NCBI GenBank assembly: GCA_016193195.1
Contig: JACPSQ010000096.1
Span: 1 to 5,083, forward strand
DNA length: 5,083 nt
DNA from: Candidatus Omnitrophota bacterium
GTDB taxonomy: Bacteria > Omnitrophota > Gorgyraeia > Aquiviventales > Aquiviventaceae
Direction of reading: 5' to 3'
In this document: positions 3,174-5,083 of the stretch, in pieces
Layout of the letters: each line of letters starts with the position of its first letter
Position numbering within the stretch: the first letter of the stretch is position 1
Notes under the pieces: model-generated
What the model was told of the DNA's origin: nothing
Databases searched by the model: none
Seen by the model: only the letters and a program-made list of their open reading frames with translations
Translations under genes and position numbers: made by a program

Positions 3174-4520
3174 ATGAGACGGCCTCCCTCTCTGCTGTGC
3201 GGGTTCCTCCTCCTCGTGCTGCTCTTCCTCGTCGGCGAGTACGTCGCCCTCACGCACCTTGCCCCGCGCTACGTCCTTCAGGCCGTTCAGCACGCAGCCG
3301 GGGGGGAAATCGTCGCGGCGCAGGCGCGCCTCTCGTTTCCATTGACGACGACTCTGCAGGGGCTGCGGCTCGTCAACAACACGCCGCAGTCCGCCCTGAC
3401 CATCCAACGCGCGGCCATCTGGCCGCGGTGGCTGTCGCTCCCTTCGAGGACGCTGTGGTTGGACGCGGTCGAGCTTGACCGGCCGATCCTGCGGCTGACG
3501 CGAACCCATGACGGCGCGTTCCTCTGGCCCAGCATTCCTCAGGCGGTCGCGACAGGGACCGTTCGCCCGCGGTGGGGATTCCCCTCAACGAGGAGGGCGA
3601 CGCCGCTTCCCGCCTCCTGGCAGGTCCACATCGATTCCATCAAGGTGGTGGACGGGGTCATCGAGCTGGTGGACGAGAGGTCGGCGAGTCCGTTCCACGG
3701 CGTGCTCGATCATCTCTCCTTGATCGCGGGGCCTCTCACCGTTCCGCTGGGCGGCTCCCCCCAAGCCAGCTTCGCGATTCGCGGGCAGGCCGTCGGCCAT
3801 GGTGGACATGCCGCGCCCTTCTACTGTTCGGGATGGCTGAATCTGACGGCGAGAGACCTCCAGGCCTCCTGCAGGCTCGAGCCCCTCGCCTTGGCGGCGT
3901 TTGAGCCCTACTACCGCGGCCCTGCCGAGGTGCGGGTCTACGCCATGACGTTGGCCTCGACGAGCCACTGGATGGTTCGCGCCGACATCCTGAGCGGCCG
4001 CATCCAGTTGGAACTCGGCCGCCTGGGCGAAGGCGACCTCTCCATCCGTGGCAGGACCGTCCTCGATGTCAAGAACCTCGCGGGCGGCCCCGCTCCACGG
4101 CTCAGCGGAGAGATCACCCTGGCCGGTCCTCTCGATGATCCGCGCCAATGGCATGCGCAGTTTTTGCCGGGCGACGATCAGGTGCAGCAATTGATCAAGC
4201 GGCTGTTGGACCACGGCGTCCAGATGATCAGGGTCCCCCTATGGAGCGGCGAGATGCGCATCAGCCTGGCCCCCGCGAGCAAGGCGGCGATGGCGAACGT
4301 CGAGGCGGCGAGCAAAGCGATCCAGGAGGCCCTCGAGATCCTCACCGTTCCTATTCCCGAAGAAGTCCCCCTCGCGCCGCCAGCGGGGGAGCCACCTTCA
4401 GGTCCCGCGGCACCCGAGCCCACGCCGGAGTTGCCCGCGGCGTCTCCACCCGCACCCTCCGTGCTGCCTGAACCGCAGGCTTCGAGCCCATCTTCCTCGC
4501 CAGCCGGTTCTAGGGATTGA
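3174..4520 (+). CDS. AsmA/DUF748-like periplasmic protein with Pro-rich tail
   Basis: The product has 448 residues from ATG 3174. The frame stays open upstream to 2982, but that longer start lies within tRNA-Arg and would translate repeat R2, so 3174 is chosen; no strong Shine-Dalgarno site is present. Residues 1-5 (MRRPP) are basic, and about 6-20 form a single membrane anchor leading into the periplasm. AsmA-type features follow: LQGLRLVNN (61-69), VELDRPILRLTR (99-110) followed by DGAFLWP, and IDSIKVVDGVIELVDE (153-168). Beta-rich stretches continue to about 390. The last 57 residues (392-448) are Pro, Ala, Ser and Glu-rich and look disordered. By family knowledge, such proteins act at the envelope in outer-membrane assembly or lipid transport; the exact role is unknown. 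It resembles in plan the divergent gene at 1-653. The family is assigned by architecture, not by search. Confidence 0.82.
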   Translation: MRRPPSLLCGFLLLVLLFLVGEYVALTHLAPRYVLQAVQHAAGGEIVAAQARLSFPLTTTLQGLRLVNNTPQSALTIQRAAIWPRWLSLPSRTLWLDAVELDRPILRLTRTHDGAFLWPSIPQAVATGTVRPRWGFPSTRRATPLPASWQVHIDSIKVVDGVIELVDERSASPFHGVLDHLSLIAGPLTVPLGGSPQASFAIRGQAVGHGGHAAPFYCSGWLNLTARDLQASCRLEPLALAAFEPYYRGPAEVRVYAMTLASTSHWMVRADILSGRIQLELGRLGEGDLSIRGRTVLDVKNLAGGPAPRLSGEITLAGPLDDPRQWHAQFLPGDDQVQQLIKRLLDHGVQMIRVPLWSGEMRISLAPASKAAMANVEAASKAIQEALEILTVPIPEEVPLAPPAGEPPSGPAAPEPTPELPAASPPAPSVLPEPQASSPSSSPAGSRD

Positions 4521-4561
4521 CCCCCACCAGCCCTGCCAATACCCCCTAAGAGTATGGTGTC

Positions 4562-4590
4562 TTGATTCCTAGAAAAATTCTGGCTATAAT
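4562..4590 (+). promoter_or_regulatory. Sigma-70-type promoter of the toxin-antitoxin operon
   Basis: TTGATT (4562-4567) and a perfect TATAAT (4585-4590) are separated by the optimal 17 bp. Transcription should start around 4596-4598, two to four bases before the toxin ATG at 4600, giving a leaderless or nearly leaderless message. No Shine-Dalgarno site precedes the ATG, in keeping with this. Confidence 0.75.
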
Positions 4591-4601
4591 ATAGCCAGAA
4601 T
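4577..4601. promoter_or_regulatory. Perfect 25-bp palindrome over -10 and start codon (operator candidate)
   Basis: ATTCTGGCTAT (4577-4587) and ATAGCCAGAAT (4591-4601) are perfectly complementary around an AAT centre. The palindrome contains the -10 box, the predicted start site and the first two bases of the toxin start codon. Type II antitoxins of the Phd/YefM group bind palindromes at their own promoter, alone or with the toxin, and repress it. This site fits that role, though binding is inferred. Confidence 0.7.
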
Positions 4602-4893
4602 GCGGCACGAGATCGTTTTCGCGCCCGAAGCAGTCCGCGATGTACGGCACGTGAAGGCCCATCTCCAAGCGGTCGTGCGGGACGCGATAGAGACGTGCTT
4701 GCGCCATGCGCCGACTCATATCAGCAAGAGCCGCGTGAAACGGCTGAGAGGCCTGTCTCGACCGCAGTTCCGCTTGCGCGTGGGAGAGGTCCGAGTGTTC
4801 TACGACGTCAGAGGATCCACAGTAGAAATTCTGGCGGTGGTCGCCAAGTCGGAGGCCGCAGGGTGGTTGAAACGGGAGGGGATGAACGGATGA
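4600..4893 (+). CDS. RelE/ParE-family toxin
   Basis: The product is 97 residues, the normal size for this superfamily. It starts MRHEIVFAPEAVRDVRHV, with a first strand and helix typical of the fold, followed by a second helix (about 24-37). The hallmark core is KRLRGLSRPQFRLRVGEVRV (47-66), continuing into FYDV, EILAVVAKSEA and a C-terminal helix. R58, R60, R65, Y68 and K83 are candidates for the mRNA- or target-contacting residues. RelE-like members cut mRNA on the ribosome while ParE-like members poison gyrase; this sequence resembles the RelE-type group, but the target is not proven. The start at ATG 4600 is set by the promoter position. The gene overlaps the antitoxin by 4 bp (ATGA), so the two are translationally coupled. 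Toxin-first order is less common than antitoxin-first but known for this pairing. Confidence 0.9.
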   Translation: MRHEIVFAPEAVRDVRHVKAHLQAVVRDAIETCLRHAPTHISKSRVKRLRGLSRPQFRLRVGEVRVFYDVRGSTVEILAVVAKSEAAGWLKREGMNG

Positions 4894-5083
4894 AACACAT
4901 TGCCCTGTCGTCCATCAAAGACGATTTGTCGAAGTATCTGCACTTGGCCGAACACGATCAGATCGTCATCACGCGGCACGGCAAGCCTGCCGGTATTCTC
5001 ATCGGGTTCACATCGGAAGACGATTGGTTCGAGTACCGGCTCGAACATGATCCGCGTTTTCTCCGTCGCGTCGAAGGAGCCCG
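4890..5083 (+). CDS. Phd/YefM-family antitoxin (runs off right edge)
   Basis: ATG 4890 overlaps the toxin stop (ATGA) and follows GGGAGGGG (4874-4881) at 8 nt, a strong ribosome site inside the toxin gene. Sixty-four residues are visible. MKHIALSSIKDDLSKYLHLA (1-20) followed by a strand-loop IVITRHGKPAGILIGF (25-40) is the characteristic Phd/YefM DNA-binding N-terminal fold. Residues from about 43 (EDDWFEYRLEHDPRFL) begin the C-terminal segment that, in the family, wraps and neutralises the toxin. The 3' end is outside the window. It is expected to dimerise and bind the palindrome at 4577-4601. A stronger ribosome site than the leaderless toxin would favour excess antitoxin. Confidence 0.9.
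   Translation, partial: MKHIALSSIKDDLSKYLHLAEHDQIVITRHGKPAGILIGFTSEDDWFEYRLEHDPRFLRRVEGA

Noticed and set aside
2639..3253. Minus-strand open frame of 204 codons
   Set aside because: It covers hairpins A, B and the composite repeat, tRNA-Arg and R2 in antisense; its length comes from GC-rich repeat sequence lacking stop codons.
1..5083. CRISPR array, insertion-sequence transposase, rRNA or replication origin
   Set aside because: No regularly spaced repeats, no transposase-like frame with catalytic motif, no rRNA-like sequence and no iteron or DnaA-box cluster were seen on either strand.

Overview
The window is GC-rich bacterial DNA from a Gram-negative-type organism. The evidence is two AsmA-like envelope proteins, tRNA genes without an encoded CCA end, and short accessory modules with AT-rich promoters. 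The mix of AsmA/DUF748-like proteins, DUF4143 ATPases, toxin-antitoxin pairs and stem-loop repeats suggests an uncultured lineage (Omnitrophota would fit), but nothing here fixes the taxon.

Layout: (1) 1-653, minus strand: the 5' part of an AsmA-like single-pass membrane protein that runs off the left edge. (2) 654-1328: a non-coding zone with tRNA-Pro(TGG) at 1050-1125. It also holds two copies of the tRNA 5' end upstream (798, 937), one copy of its 3' end downstream (1265), and a stem-loop repeat (R1, 817-907). (3) 1329-1427: a 32-codon remnant that reads like the start of a membrane protein. (4) 1410-2660: a monocistronic AAA/DUF4143 ATPase gene with its own consensus promoter overlapped by a near-perfect 33-bp palindrome. 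(5) 2661-3173: a tightly packed series of hairpins, then tRNA-Arg(TCT) at 2936-3008, a second copy of the stem-loop repeat (R2, 3050-3129) and a fused copy of the tRNA-Arg 3' end. (6) 3174-4520: a second AsmA-like protein with a Pro-rich tail. (7) 4562-5083: a RelE/ParE-type toxin and Phd/YefM-type antitoxin operon, toxin first, under a consensus promoter whose -10 box and start codon lie inside a perfect 25-bp palindrome. The antitoxin runs off the right edge.

The two AsmA-like genes look like resident envelope genes on either side of a tRNA-rich accessory segment. The DUF4143 gene and the toxin-antitoxin pair look like small self-contained acquired modules. The most unusual content is non-coding: partial tRNA duplications joined to a dispersed stem-loop repeat, and a hairpin cluster with mutually exclusive folds ending 4 bp before tRNA-Arg.
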